A DNA stretch of 40,891 nucleotides from a virus: positions 1 to 40,891 of the IMG/VR virus record IMGVR_UViG_3300021952_000483; one strand, written 5' to 3'. Below, in pieces: positions 7,389-15,021 of the stretch (within the stretch, counting starts at the first letter, position 1; every line of letters starts with the position of its first letter). Both the position numbers and the translations under genes were made by a program. Under the pieces are notes generated by a model, which was not told the origin of the DNA, searched no databases, and saw nothing but the letters and a program-made list of their open reading frames with translations.

Positions 7389-8066
7389 ATGAACCACGAC
7401 AACCACCACCAGGCTGCATGGTCTGATTTCAATGACGCCGATGCCCAGCAAGGCGAGTTCAACCTGATCCCCAAAGGCACCCAGGCCCTGGTGCGCATGG
7501 CCATCAAACCCGGCGGCCATGACGACGCCAGCAAGGGCTGGACGGGTGGCTATGCCACGGCATCGGATGAAACGGGGGCAGTGTTCCTGTCCTGCGAATT
7601 CGTGCTCCTCACGGGACCATTTGCCAAGCGCAAGATCTGGAGCAATGTGGGCCTGCACTCCAATAAGGGGCCAACCTGGGCGCAGATGGGGCGCAGCTTC
7701 ATCAAGGCGGTGCTCAATAGCGCGCGCAACATCCACCCCGATGACAACTCACCCGAGGCACAACGCGCTCGCCAGATTCGCAGCTTCGGAGATCTCGATG
7801 GTGCTGAATTTGCCGCGCGCATCGGTATTGAAAAAGATGGCCAAGGCGAGTACCGCAACATCATCCGGCTGGTGATCGAGCCCGATCACAAAGAGTACGC
7901 AGACCTGATGCAGGCCAAGCTGCAACGTGATGGCGGTATGGGTGGAGGCTCTGGCGGGGCCCCAGCGACGGCCGTGCCCACAGCCGCCGCGCAAGCCCCC
8001 CAGTCGGGGGCCAGCTACACCCCCCGTCCCGGCAACGTGCAGGGCCGACCTGCGTGGGCGCAGTGA
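7389..8066 (+). CDS. Putative single-stranded-DNA-binding-like protein
   Basis: A 225-residue protein. The first 175 residues look like an OB-type phage protein (FNDADAQQGEFNLIPKGTQA, GWTGGYATASDETGAVFLSC, RKIWSNVGLHSNKGPTWAQM). The tail is flexible and Gly/Ala/Pro-rich (GGMGGGSGGAPATAV onward), the layout seen in SSB proteins, though without the acidic tip of bacterial SSB. I recall similar proteins in other prophages beside replication genes, usually annotated as hypothetical. It has an AAAGGAAA ribosome site. An SSB role is inference from architecture and from its place before the primase-helicase. Confidence 0.65.
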   Translation: MNHDNHHQAAWSDFNDADAQQGEFNLIPKGTQALVRMAIKPGGHDDASKGWTGGYATASDETGAVFLSCEFVLLTGPFAKRKIWSNVGLHSNKGPTWAQMGRSFIKAVLNSARNIHPDDNSPEAQRARQIRSFGDLDGAEFAARIGIEKDGQGEYRNIIRLVIEPDHKEYADLMQAKLQRDGGMGGGSGGAPATAVPTAAAQAPQSGASYTPRPGNVQGRPAWAQ

Positions 8067-8078
8067 TGGCGAGGCTGC

Positions 8079-8507
8079 ATGAAGTGCTGGGTGTGTTCCC
8101 GTCAGGCCAGAGGATTTGGTCATGTGGATCTGCGCTTCAAGGTGGGGCATCCCAAGCGGTACCCCATCGACTGGATCTTCTGTTCAAGGCGTTGCCAAGA
8201 TTGTTTCCATCGGCTTTACGCGGCCGGTGTGCGCTATCTCGAACGCGAGGGCGCATTGCCGACGGGAGTGGGCGTGATAGATCCGACTGAAGCAGAAATC
8301 GCCGCCATGCAGCAGTGCCTCAAACCTTTGGGCGAAGCCGCCAGTGAGATCGGAATGGATCGCCCGCTGTCGAGCTACACCCAGCAAGAAGCTCTGCAGC
8401 TGATCAATGCCGTGGTCACGACCTATGTCGAGGCCATGGTTCAAGAACACGAACGCAGCAAGTACCCCAGCGTTCGCATGCAACTGGATGCCCAGCCAAC
8501 CTATTGA
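8079..8507 (+). CDS. Small zinc-binding phage protein (DUF6511-like)
   Basis: A 142-residue protein with a cysteine-rich N-terminus: CWVC (Cys3, Cys6), then CSRRCQDC (Cys35, Cys39, Cys42), probably a zinc site. The remainder is helical, including TQQEALQLINAVVTTYVEAM. The pattern resembles DUF6511 proteins of prophages; that family name is from memory and only moderately certain. It starts 12 bases after the previous stop with GAGG ahead of ATG 8079. No enzymatic motif is seen. Confidence 0.7.
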   Translation: MKCWVCSRQARGFGHVDLRFKVGHPKRYPIDWIFCSRRCQDCFHRLYAAGVRYLEREGALPTGVGVIDPTEAEIAAMQQCLKPLGEAASEIGMDRPLSSYTQQEALQLINAVVTTYVEAMVQEHERSKYPSVRMQLDAQPTY

Positions 8508-8542
8508 GCTGAGCGTTCTTTCAACTTTCAAAAACCAAATGA

Positions 8543-8580
8543 TGCAGACGGCGAAAGTCGTCTGCAGGGACGACTGTTTT
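8543..8580 (+). promoter_or_regulatory. Possible attenuator: two mutually exclusive hairpins
   Basis: Hairpin 1 is 8543-8566, a 10-pair stem (one G-U) closed by a GAAA tetraloop. Hairpin 2 is 8556-8575, AGTCGTC pairing with GACGACT across a six-base loop, followed by GTTTT. The left arm of hairpin 2 is part of the right arm of hairpin 1, so only one can form. The layout matches an antiterminator/terminator or ribosome-site switch just before ATG 8582. The pairing is read directly; the regulation is inferred. Confidence 0.45.
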
Positions 8581-8581
8581 C

Positions 8582-8869
8582 ATGAAAAAAACCAAGCCAA
8601 TGATTTCTCCAAAGAGGCAGCCAGCACATATGGCGGCTGACTTCGCGGAGGACTTTCTCGTCACGGCCGAGCAGGCTTCGGCAGCGCTGAATTTGCCGCT
8701 GTACTACTTCATCGATGCTCGCAAGCGCACTGATCTGGGAATCCCGTACTACTCCATCAATCGCATGGTGCGCTATCGAATCCGGGAACTTCACAAATGG
8801 CAAGTGAGGTACGCAGCAGAGCAGGTCAAGCACCCAGATGCATCTCCAGCGGGAGGTGCGCATGCTTGA
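8582..8869 (+). CDS. Small putative DNA-binding protein
   Basis: A 95-residue basic protein. The segment FLVTAEQASAALNLPLYYFIDARKR resembles a helix-turn-helix, followed by an Arg-rich stretch (RMVRYRIRELHKWQ) like the wing/recognition part of MerR/AlpA-type folds. It ends inside the start of the primase-helicase gene (8862), so the two are translationally coupled. It could help load the helicase or regulate the operon; neither is shown. The ribosome site is weak and lies in the hairpin region described at 8543-8580. Confidence 0.68.
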   Translation: MKKTKPMISPKRQPAHMAADFAEDFLVTAEQASAALNLPLYYFIDARKRTDLGIPYYSINRMVRYRIRELHKWQVRYAAEQVKHPDASPAGGAHA

Positions 8870-11180
8870 CTTCAACGATGTCCCCAGCGGCCATATGCGC
8901 AAGGCAGCTGAGGGCAGTACGGAAACGGCGCGTGAGAAAGATGAAATCCGCTCAGCCCTCAACGAACAACTGGGCGTGTTGGTACTGGATATCTGGCCTT
9001 CGGGCAAACGTCGCCAGAACAAGTACCTGGTCGGCGATGTGATGGGTGGCCCTGGTGACAGCCTGGAACTCTTGCTTTCTGGCCCTAAGGCTGGCTTGTG
9101 GACCGACCGCGCCACGGGTGAAGGCGGTGACATTCTCGACCTCATCGCCCGTTACTACAGCCTCGATGTGCAGGCCCAATTTCCGCAAGTTCTCGAGCGG
9201 GCCAAGGGTTGGCTTGGCCGAGTCTCAGCCATGCCCGCAAGCAGCGTGGCAGCCAGTAAAGCCAAAGCACCTGCCGTGGACGAGCTCGGCCCTGCAACGG
9301 CCAAGTGGGATTACCAGGACGCCAGCGGAAAACTCATTGCTGTGGTTTACCGCTACGACCCCGAACCCGGGCGCAAGGAGTTCAGGCCCTGGGATGTGCG
9401 CCGCCGCAAGATGGCACCTCCCGAGCCGCGTCCTCTGTACAACCAGCCAGGCATGCTCAAGTCTGAGCAGGTTGTGATGGTGGAGGGCGAGAAGTGCGCA
9501 CAGGCATTGATTGACCTGGGGGTGTGCGCCACCACGGCCATGCATGGAGCCAACGCTCCCGTCGAAAAAACCGACTGGTCTCCCTTGTCTGGCAAGCACG
9601 TCTTGATCTGGCCGGATCGGGATAAGCCCGGCTGGCAATACGCAGACCATGCCTCACAGGCCATCATGCAGGCGGGGGCCAAATCGTGCGTGATCTTGCA
9701 GCCACCGGCAGAGAAGCCCGAGGGTTGGGATGTGGCCGATGCCGTGCAGGGCGGCTTTGACATTACGGGCTTTCTGGCCGTAGGCGAGAGGGTTCCTGTA
9801 GTGCATCAGATCGATGTGCATGCGCCCATGCAGCTGGTCGATGGTATCGACTACACGAACGAGGATGGCCTGGCCATGGCCTTTTCTCACCAGTTTGCCG
9901 AGGACTGGCGCTACTGCGCGCCGTGGAGCAAGTGGCTCGTATGGAATGGTGTGCGCTGGAACATCGACAAAGCCTTGTATGTGATGCACCTTTGTCGCTT
10001 GATCTGCAGGGCGGCTTCGGTACAAGCGGATGGCACCAAGCTCAAAGGTCGCTTGGCCAGCTCTGGAACGATCTCGGCGATCGAGCGCATTGTGCGTTCG
10101 GAGCCGCGTCACAGCGCTACGGTCGAACAGTGGGATTCCAGCGTCTGGCTCCTGAACACGCCCGGTGGCATCGTGGACTTGCGCACTGGTGCACGTGGCC
10201 CACACGATCGGGATCGCCGCATGACCAAGGTGACCACGGCCACGCCGCAAGGCGATTGCCCGGTCTGGCGCAATTTTCTGGTGAACGTCACAGGGGGTGA
10301 TGAAGAGCTTCAGGACTATCTGCAACGCGTGGTGGGTTACTGCCTGACGGGCGACATCAGCACTCACGCGCTGTTCTTCCTGTACGGCACGGGAGCCAAT
10401 GGCAAGTCGGTCTTCGTGAACGTGATCTCCACGGTTCTTGGCGACTATGCCGCCAACGCTCCCATGGACACCTTCATGGAATCGCGCTCGGACCGGCACC
10501 CCACCGATCTGGCAGGACTGCGTGGTGCCCGTTTTGTTTCGGCAACTGAGACAGAGCAAGGCAGGCGCTGGAACGAATCCAAGATCAAGGCGATCACAGG
10601 GGGTGACGACATCACGGCGCGCCTGATGCATCAAGATTTCTTCACCTACAGACCGCAGTTCAAGCTCTTGATTGCCGGTAACCACAAGCCTGCGATTCGC
10701 AACATTGATGAGGCCATGCGCCGCCGCATGCACCTGATCCCTTTCACGATCACGGTCCCTCCAGAAAAGCGCGATCCGCTCCTGACCGAAAAGCTGCTGG
10801 CTGAGCGAGACGGAATCATGGCCTGGGCGGTGCAGGGCTGCCTGCTTTGGCAAAGCCAGGGCCTGGTCCAACCCAAGTCCGTGGTGAGTGCGACCGAAGA
10901 GTACTTCGAGGCCGAGGACGCCATGGGGCGGTGGATGAGTGAGCGCTGCAACCTAGGCGTCAACCACAAGGCATTGACGGCCACGCTCTTCAACGACTGG
11001 AAGCAGTGGGCCGAACTCAGTGGTGAGTACATAGGCACGCAACGCCGGTTCTCCGACGCCTTGTTGGCCAGACGGTTCGAGAAGTGGCGCAACTCCATGG
11101 GCGTGCGTGGCTATCAGGGGATCGACCTCAAACAGCCCACTTCCTTGCCTGCCCGGTCTTATCCGTACAACGATGATTGA
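8862..11180 (+). CDS. Phage primase-helicase (TOPRIM plus D5/P4-type SF3 helicase)
   Basis: Replication protein of 772 residues. The N-terminal part binds or synthesises primers: a TOPRIM domain is visible at VVMVEGEKCAQALIDLG (about 205-220), with the acidic pair in WPDRDKPG (about 250-256). The C-terminal part is a D5_N/SF3 helicase of the P4-alpha type: Walker A GTGANGKS (about 508-515), then SATETEQGRRWNESKIKAI and KLLIAGNHKP (sensor region), with the conserved RRRMHLIPF. I chose ATG 8862 for the GGGAGG site and the overlap with the previous stop; an ATG at 8838 lacks one. No separate initiator is recognised, so this protein may also recognise the origin, as P4 alpha does. Confidence 0.92.
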   Translation: MLDFNDVPSGHMRKAAEGSTETAREKDEIRSALNEQLGVLVLDIWPSGKRRQNKYLVGDVMGGPGDSLELLLSGPKAGLWTDRATGEGGDILDLIARYYSLDVQAQFPQVLERAKGWLGRVSAMPASSVAASKAKAPAVDELGPATAKWDYQDASGKLIAVVYRYDPEPGRKEFRPWDVRRRKMAPPEPRPLYNQPGMLKSEQVVMVEGEKCAQALIDLGVCATTAMHGANAPVEKTDWSPLSGKHVLIWPDRDKPGWQYADHASQAIMQAGAKSCVILQPPAEKPEGWDVADAVQGGFDITGFLAVGERVPVVHQIDVHAPMQLVDGIDYTNEDGLAMAFSHQFAEDWRYCAPWSKWLVWNGVRWNIDKALYVMHLCRLICRAASVQADGTKLKGRLASSGTISAIERIVRSEPRHSATVEQWDSSVWLLNTPGGIVDLRTGARGPHDRDRRMTKVTTATPQGDCPVWRNFLVNVTGGDEELQDYLQRVVGYCLTGDISTHALFFLYGTGANGKSVFVNVISTVLGDYAANAPMDTFMESRSDRHPTDLAGLRGARFVSATETEQGRRWNESKIKAITGGDDITARLMHQDFFTYRPQFKLLIAGNHKPAIRNIDEAMRRRMHLIPFTITVPPEKRDPLLTEKLLAERDGIMAWAVQGCLLWQSQGLVQPKSVVSATEEYFEAEDAMGRWMSERCNLGVNHKALTATLFNDWKQWAELSGEYIGTQRRFSDALLARRFEKWRNSMGVRGYQGIDLKQPTSLPARSYPYNDD

Positions 11181-11192
11181 GAGGAAATTTCA

Positions 11193-11393
11193 ATGAAAAA
11201 GGTTTCACATATCGGCTGTTTGACGCAACTGACGAGTCATTACATTGGTTCTTTACGCGGGCGCGTAGACGCGCATAAAGAGAAGGAGTGTTTTGTACCG
11301 TCAAAAGCGTCAGACCCATTGTCAAAACCGGACAAGTCCGTTTTTGACTTTCCAGCGGCGCATAGGAATATTTCGTTTGGAGGGCAGGTATGA
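11193..11393 (+). CDS. Small hypothetical protein, 66 residues
   Basis: I do not recognise it. It is basic, 66 residues, with two cysteines. Support for translation is an AGAGGAAATTTCA ribosome site, its position 12 bases after the helicase stop, and an ATGA overlap with the following gene. Confidence 0.55.
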   Translation: MKKVSHIGCLTQLTSHYIGSLRGRVDAHKEKECFVPSKASDPLSKPDKSVFDFPAAHRNISFGGQV

Positions 11394-11644
11394 AGATCCC
11401 TCCAGCACGTTACCCATCACCCCTTGGGCGCATACAGGTCACTCCAATGGATGTCGAGGCTGCAAAGCGCCAGGGGTGGCGCGAGCAGCACATCCTGGTC
11501 GTCTCGGATGAGGACGAGCGGCTTGACTTCTTGGAGCGCCAGCTCATTCGCAGCATTGGCGAGAGGCTCTATGGTCAGGGCCATGGTCCGAGTCATGGTC
11601 ATGCCAATAGTCACTCCCAACCCAAGGGAGGTGGCCATGGATGA
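11390..11644 (+). CDS. Small hypothetical protein with His/Gly-rich tail
   Basis: An 84-residue protein I cannot name. The body (GRIQVTPMDVEAAKRQGWRE, ILVVSDEDERLDFLERQLI) looks folded and acidic. The last 23 residues are rich in His and Gly (GQGHGPSHGHANSHSQ), a possible metal-binding tail. It has a GGAGGGCAGGT ribosome site. It overlaps both neighbours (ATGA before, eight bases after), so it belongs to the early operon. Confidence 0.7.
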   Translation: MKIPPARYPSPLGRIQVTPMDVEAAKRQGWREQHILVVSDEDERLDFLERQLIRSIGERLYGQGHGPSHGHANSHSQPKGGGHG

Positions 11645-12032
11645 GGTCTGGACAGTCGAAGCGGTGGCCGAGCGCTTTGTCGATGCGGCGAGAACTGCCA
11701 GGCGATTGCCACGTGTGGCGGTGCAAAGCTACGCCAGCACTTGGCCCATCGTGATCTTGCCAAACGACACGTACCCGGATCCGCACAGGGTGTATCGCAT
11801 GGCACCTCCATCTCCACAGGATGTGGAGCAGATGCTCGAAGTCATGCGCTGGGTACAGATGCTTGAACTCGACGAGCGGCACCTGGTGTGGATGCGTGCC
11901 AAGCGTTTTGACTGGGTGGAGATCAGCAAGCGCTTTGCCTGTGACCGCACTACGGCGTGGAGACGCTGGAAGCGGGACATGCAAGTGGTGGCTGACCTGC
12001 TCAACAGGAAGGCAGCACAACCGAAACGGTGA
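11637..12032 (+). CDS. DUF6362-like HTH protein
   Basis: A 131-residue protein resembling the DUF6362 phage family: WTVEAVAERFVDAARTARRL at the start, STWPIV in the middle, then WMRAKRFDWVEISKRFACDR and TTAWRRWKRDMQVVADLLN, which read as a C-terminal helix-turn-helix. I chose ATG 11637 for its GGGAGGTGGCC site and overlap with the previous gene. Proteins of this type often precede packaging genes and may act as late regulators; that role is inferred. It is the last gene of the early operon before the terminator at 12080. Confidence 0.75.
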   Translation: MDEVWTVEAVAERFVDAARTARRLPRVAVQSYASTWPIVILPNDTYPDPHRVYRMAPPSPQDVEQMLEVMRWVQMLELDERHLVWMRAKRFDWVEISKRFACDRTTAWRRWKRDMQVVADLLNRKAAQPKR

Positions 12033-12055
12033 GGATTCGAACCAGAGAGGAAATT

Positions 12056-12131
12056 AGCGTGTTTTGGCGTGCATGCGCGGCGCAATTCAAATTCAAAAGG
12101 GAATGCGCGGTTTTTTGGGCCAAAACACGCT
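12056..12131. repeat. 13-base inverted repeat with 50-base spacer
   Basis: AGCGTGTTTTGGC (12056-12068) and its exact reverse complement GCCAAAACACGCT (12119-12131) flank a terminator-like hairpin. The core CGTGTTTTGGCG also occurs at 2122-2133. The region 12033-12205 has no gene. It could be a protein-binding site pair or part of an origin; the sequence does not decide. Confidence 0.55.
12080..12116 (+). terminator. Probable Rho-independent terminator of the early operon
   Basis: Stem GCGC-ATTC (12080-12088, one bulged A) pairs with GAATGCGC (12101-12108) over a 12-base loop, followed by GG and six T residues (12111-12116). It lies 48 bases after the last early gene and ahead of a gene in the other direction. 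Confidence 0.5.
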
Positions 12132-12205
12132 GCAACATTTCGGCGATTTGCAGCTACATTTTCATCTACGGTCGACAAAGGTGCGTGAGCAGCAATTACT
12201 TTGCA

Positions 12206-12460
12206 TCAGGCCTGTCGAATGATTTCGATTTCTCCTGCGGCCTCGTACTCCGCCAACTTTTCAAGCGGCAGGTACACAGTTGGTTTTTCTCCGCGAAAAA
12301 CCTCGAGCCGACCCTCAACCTCCGACCCCACTCGGTATACCCCAGCAGTTAACGGCACAAAGCCGGTTTCTGCACTGGTCGTTTCATTTGAACTTTTGCG
12401 GGCCAGAACCCCGCGAACTACTTTGATTTGCACTGCAAGACATTCTCGTTTTGCGGTCAA
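12206..12460 (-). CDS. Small hypothetical protein on the minus strand
   Basis: An 84-residue protein that I do not recognise, but whose composition looks genuine (TAGVYRVGSEVEGRLEVFRG, then EKPTVYLPLEKLAEYEAAGE). Plus-strand frames across the same stretch look like noise. The only available start is TTG 12460, directly after an in-frame stop; GGGGGTGACC lies upstream. It is divergent from the methyltransferase, whose start is 18 bases away, so their start regions overlap. The function is unknown. Confidence 0.58.
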   Translation of the reverse strand: MTAKRECLAVQIKVVRGVLARKSSNETTSAETGFVPLTAGVYRVGSEVEGRLEVFRGEKPTVYLPLEKLAEYEAAGEIEIIRQA

Positions 12461-12477
12461 TTTTACCGGTCACCCCC

Positions 12478-13737
12478 ATGAATCATCCTGAGATCCGAAT
12501 GGTCCCAGTGGACGTGCTCGTCCCGTATGCACGCAATGCCCGCACCCACAGCGATGCCCAGGTGGCGCAAATTGCGGCCTCCATTACCGAGTTCGGCTGG
12601 ACCAACCCGATCCTCACGGACGGTGCCAAGGGCCTGATCGCGGGTCACGGCCGTTTGATGGCAGCGCGCAAGCTGGGACTCAAGGAAGTTCCCGTCATCG
12701 AGTTGGGGCACCTCACGCCCGAGCAGAAGAAGGCCTACATCCTGGCCGATAACCGTCTGGCCGAGAACGCGGGCTGGGACGAAGAACTTCTGAAACTTGA
12801 ATTGGCCGAACTCAAAGCGGCCGACTTTGATCTTGACCTGATGGGCTTCACCGACAAGGAGCTCGAAGAGCTTCTGAATGGGGACGAATCAGGCGGTGGT
12901 TTGACTGAAGATGATGCAATCCCAGAAGCACCAGTAGACCCGGTATCCAGACCTGGGGATTTGTGGATTCTTGGCAACCACCGCCTCCTTTGTGGTGACT
13001 CCACCGTCTTGTCGGATGTGGAGCGCCTCATGGGCGGTCAATTGGCTGACATGGCCTTCACCGATCCGCCCTACAACGTGGACTACGGCAACAGCGCCAA
13101 AGACAAGATGCGCGGCAAAGACCGGCGCATCATGAACGACGATCTGGGTGAGGGGTTCTTCCAGTTTCTCTACGACGCCTGCCTGAACCTGCTCGTGGTC
13201 ACCAAGGGTGCCTGCTACGTGTGCATGAGCTCATCTGAGCTGCATACCCTGCAAAAGGCTTGGCTCAAGGCAGGCGGTAAGTGGTCCACGTTCATCATCT
13301 GGTCCAAGAACACTTTCACGCTCGGTCGCGCGGATTACCAGCGCCAGTACGAGCCCATCCTGTATGGGTGGAAGCAGGGCTCTGATCACTTCTGGTGCGG
13401 GGACCGTGACCAGTCGGACATCTGGAACTACAACAAGCCCCGGGTCAATGACTTGCACCCGACCATGAAACCGGTCGAGTTGGTCGAGCGGGCCATCAAG
13501 AATTCATCGAAGAGCCGAGACATTGTGCTGGACCTGTTTGGTGGCTCCGGCACCACGTTGATCGCCAGTGAAAAGACCGGACGTCAGGCTCGGCTCATTG
13601 AACTCGATCCCAAGTTCGTGGATGTGATCATCAAGCGCTGGGAGGACTACACCGGCCAGCAGGCGGTGCGCGAGGACGATGGCTTGAAGTTTTCTGAGGC
13701 AAGCGAAAAGGCTATTCCCGATCCAGCAGTCCAATGA
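12478..13737 (+). CDS. ParB-domain DNA methyltransferase
   Basis: A 419-residue fusion. The N-terminal ParB/Srx-like domain (about 1-110) shows MVPVDVLVPYARNARTHS, ASITEFGWTNPIL, GLIAGHGRLMAARKLG and KKAYILADNRLAENAGWDEE. The C-terminal methyltransferase has DPPYN (about 196-200) before FGGSGTTL (about 354-361), the beta-class order, pointing to N6-adenine or N4-cytosine methylation. I chose ATG 12478; ATG 12499 is possible. No partner restriction enzyme is seen, so it is an orphan enzyme that could protect phage DNA or mark it for regulation. Such ParB-methylase fusions are common in prophages just before packaging genes. Confidence 0.9.
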   Translation: MNHPEIRMVPVDVLVPYARNARTHSDAQVAQIAASITEFGWTNPILTDGAKGLIAGHGRLMAARKLGLKEVPVIELGHLTPEQKKAYILADNRLAENAGWDEELLKLELAELKAADFDLDLMGFTDKELEELLNGDESGGGLTEDDAIPEAPVDPVSRPGDLWILGNHRLLCGDSTVLSDVERLMGGQLADMAFTDPPYNVDYGNSAKDKMRGKDRRIMNDDLGEGFFQFLYDACLNLLVVTKGACYVCMSSSELHTLQKAWLKAGGKWSTFIIWSKNTFTLGRADYQRQYEPILYGWKQGSDHFWCGDRDQSDIWNYNKPRVNDLHPTMKPVELVERAIKNSSKSRDIVLDLFGGSGTTLIASEKTGRQARLIELDPKFVDVIIKRWEDYTGQQAVREDDGLKFSEASEKAIPDPAVQ

Positions 13738-13817
13738 CGGTGGTCCAGTTCTGCTTGCGTCAAAATCATGGGAAAGTCCAAGCCATGGGCTTTCTCAAAC
13801 CATGAACTCAGACTGGC

Positions 13818-14315
13818 ATGTTCAATCTTCACTGCACAAAGAAGCTTCTCGACCGCATAAAGCCAGAGCTTGAAGTTCCCCGGACTGGTTCAACGCGCCT
13901 TGGCAACTGGTATGCCACTGTGCTGTTCTGGAAGCCGCAGATGGCGCTTGTGGTCAATGAGAGAACGCTTTTGCCTGTGTTGTTGCCATTGGCACCGGCT
14001 GCAACGCTTGCTGAGCGATTTCCGATTGCGCTGCGAGAAGTGCTGCAAGCACTGCATACACCAGCCGAATTCATTGAGTCAGAAATCAGTGGCATGAGTG
14101 AGGTGGTCTATGCCAAGACCGCCAACCGCAGCGTTTTAGGCGTGATGAACGAGTTTGTGTTTCTGGCTGAGGGCTACCGTGACCAGGATGGATCTATCGA
14201 TCCGGTTGGGTTGTCACTCAGGTTGGCAGGAACACCCTGTGGCCCTCTCTACAAAGGCGCGGTCTTTCCGGACAAGGCTGTGCGTGAGTTGGTTCATGGT
14301 GGAGTGATTCACTGA
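13818..14315 (+). CDS. DUF6933-like protein
   Basis: A 165-residue protein that matches my memory of DUF6933: MFNLHCTKKLLDRIKPE at the start, GNWYATVLFWKPQMALVVN, RTLLPVLLPLAPAATLAERF. The role is unknown. No clear ribosome site precedes ATG 13818. The 80-base gap to the methyltransferase holds nothing I can identify. It converges with the minus-strand block that follows. Confidence 0.72.
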   Translation: MFNLHCTKKLLDRIKPELEVPRTGSTRLGNWYATVLFWKPQMALVVNERTLLPVLLPLAPAATLAERFPIALREVLQALHTPAEFIESEISGMSEVVYAKTANRSVLGVMNEFVFLAEGYRDQDGSIDPVGLSLRLAGTPCGPLYKGAVFPDKAVRELVHGGVIH

Positions 14316-14348
14316 CTTTTCCCTGCAGAAAATCGGTTCGGCTTCTTC

Positions 14349-14555
14349 TTAGTTGTCCGAGAAATTCGGGTACAGATCGCCACTCGTGATGTCAGCCGTG
14401 TAGGTGAGTTTGTCAAATTCACCACTCTCATCGGCCAGGTAAACGCCTCCGACCGACTGGATCGCCACCCCGTATTTGCGGGTGAGGGTGGTCAGTTCGA
14501 TGATGAAGCGGTCGTAGTTGTTTTCGGTTTGCGTTGTGGTGTTGATGGCAGCCAT
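14349..14555 (-). CDS. Small hypothetical protein, 68 residues
   Basis: I do not recognise it. Acidic, 68 residues (NNYDRFIIELTTLTRKYGVA, then SVGGVYLADESGEFDKLTYT). An AAGGAGACCCAA ribosome site supports translation. It is the last gene of the minus-strand block 15677-14349. Genes of this type often sit with DUF3489 and DUF6900 in mobile elements, which fits the block here. Confidence 0.75.
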   Translation of the reverse strand: MAAINTTTQTENNYDRFIIELTTLTRKYGVAIQSVGGVYLADESGEFDKLTYTADITSGDLYPNFSDN

Positions 14556-14628
14556 TTGGGTCTCCTTGTTGCGATGACTGTATGAACGCTCTACCTGCGT
14601 GAGAAGTAAAGCAATTCATCCAATCTTT

Positions 14629-14658
14629 CTGATCAGTTGCTTATTTGTGACTGATCAG
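14629..14658. repeat. Inverted repeat of two CTGATCAG palindromes
   Basis: CTGATCAGT (14629-14637) and ACTGATCAG (14650-14658) form a nine-pair hairpin with a 12-base loop; each arm is itself palindromic. It covers the stop codon of the gene at 14655-15014. There is no T-tract. It could stabilise or separate transcripts, or bind a protein. Confidence 0.5.
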
Positions 14659-15014
14659 CCCAGACGCGCGAGGTAGCGAACGCTGTCTCCTCCGGATGGA
14701 TCAATGAACAAGTAGGGGCGACCAGGTGCGTGCACCATCACGCACAACCGGCCATCCCAGTAATCGCCTCCCTTGCCTTTGAGCCAGTCACGAGACTTTC
14801 CCAGGTTCAATTTGAAGCCATCAAATTCTTCGGGGTCCATCTCCCGGACCTCGGTCACGTAGACCGCCTCGACGCCGCAAGCGGCAATGTCAGAGATGTC
14901 TGTAGGCTTGCGGCCAAAGGGCAGCGGGATGCTGAGCTTTTGAACATGCAATTCGCGGCCATCGAAGTTGATGGTTGTGGGCTTGGATTCGATGGTGATA
15001 GTGATCGGGTTCAT
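14655..15014 (-). CDS. Hypothetical protein, 119 residues
   Basis: I do not recognise this 119-residue protein. It has a beta-rich start (NPITITIESKPTTINFDGRE) and a C-terminal part with GDYWDGRLCVMVHAPGRPYL and IDPSGGDSVRYLARLG. GAGGACCTC precedes its ATG. It lies seven bases after the DUF3489 stop in the same operon. Confidence 0.75.
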   Translation of the reverse strand: MNPITITIESKPTTINFDGRELHVQKLSIPLPFGRKPTDISDIAACGVEAVYVTEVREMDPEEFDGFKLNLGKSRDWLKGKGGDYWDGRLCVMVHAPGRPYLFIDPSGGDSVRYLARLG

Positions 15015-15021
15015 GAGGTCC

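Noticed and set aside
9654-10871. 405-residue minus-strand frame opposite the primase-helicase
   Set aside because: Shadow of a gene with clear TOPRIM and SF3 motifs.
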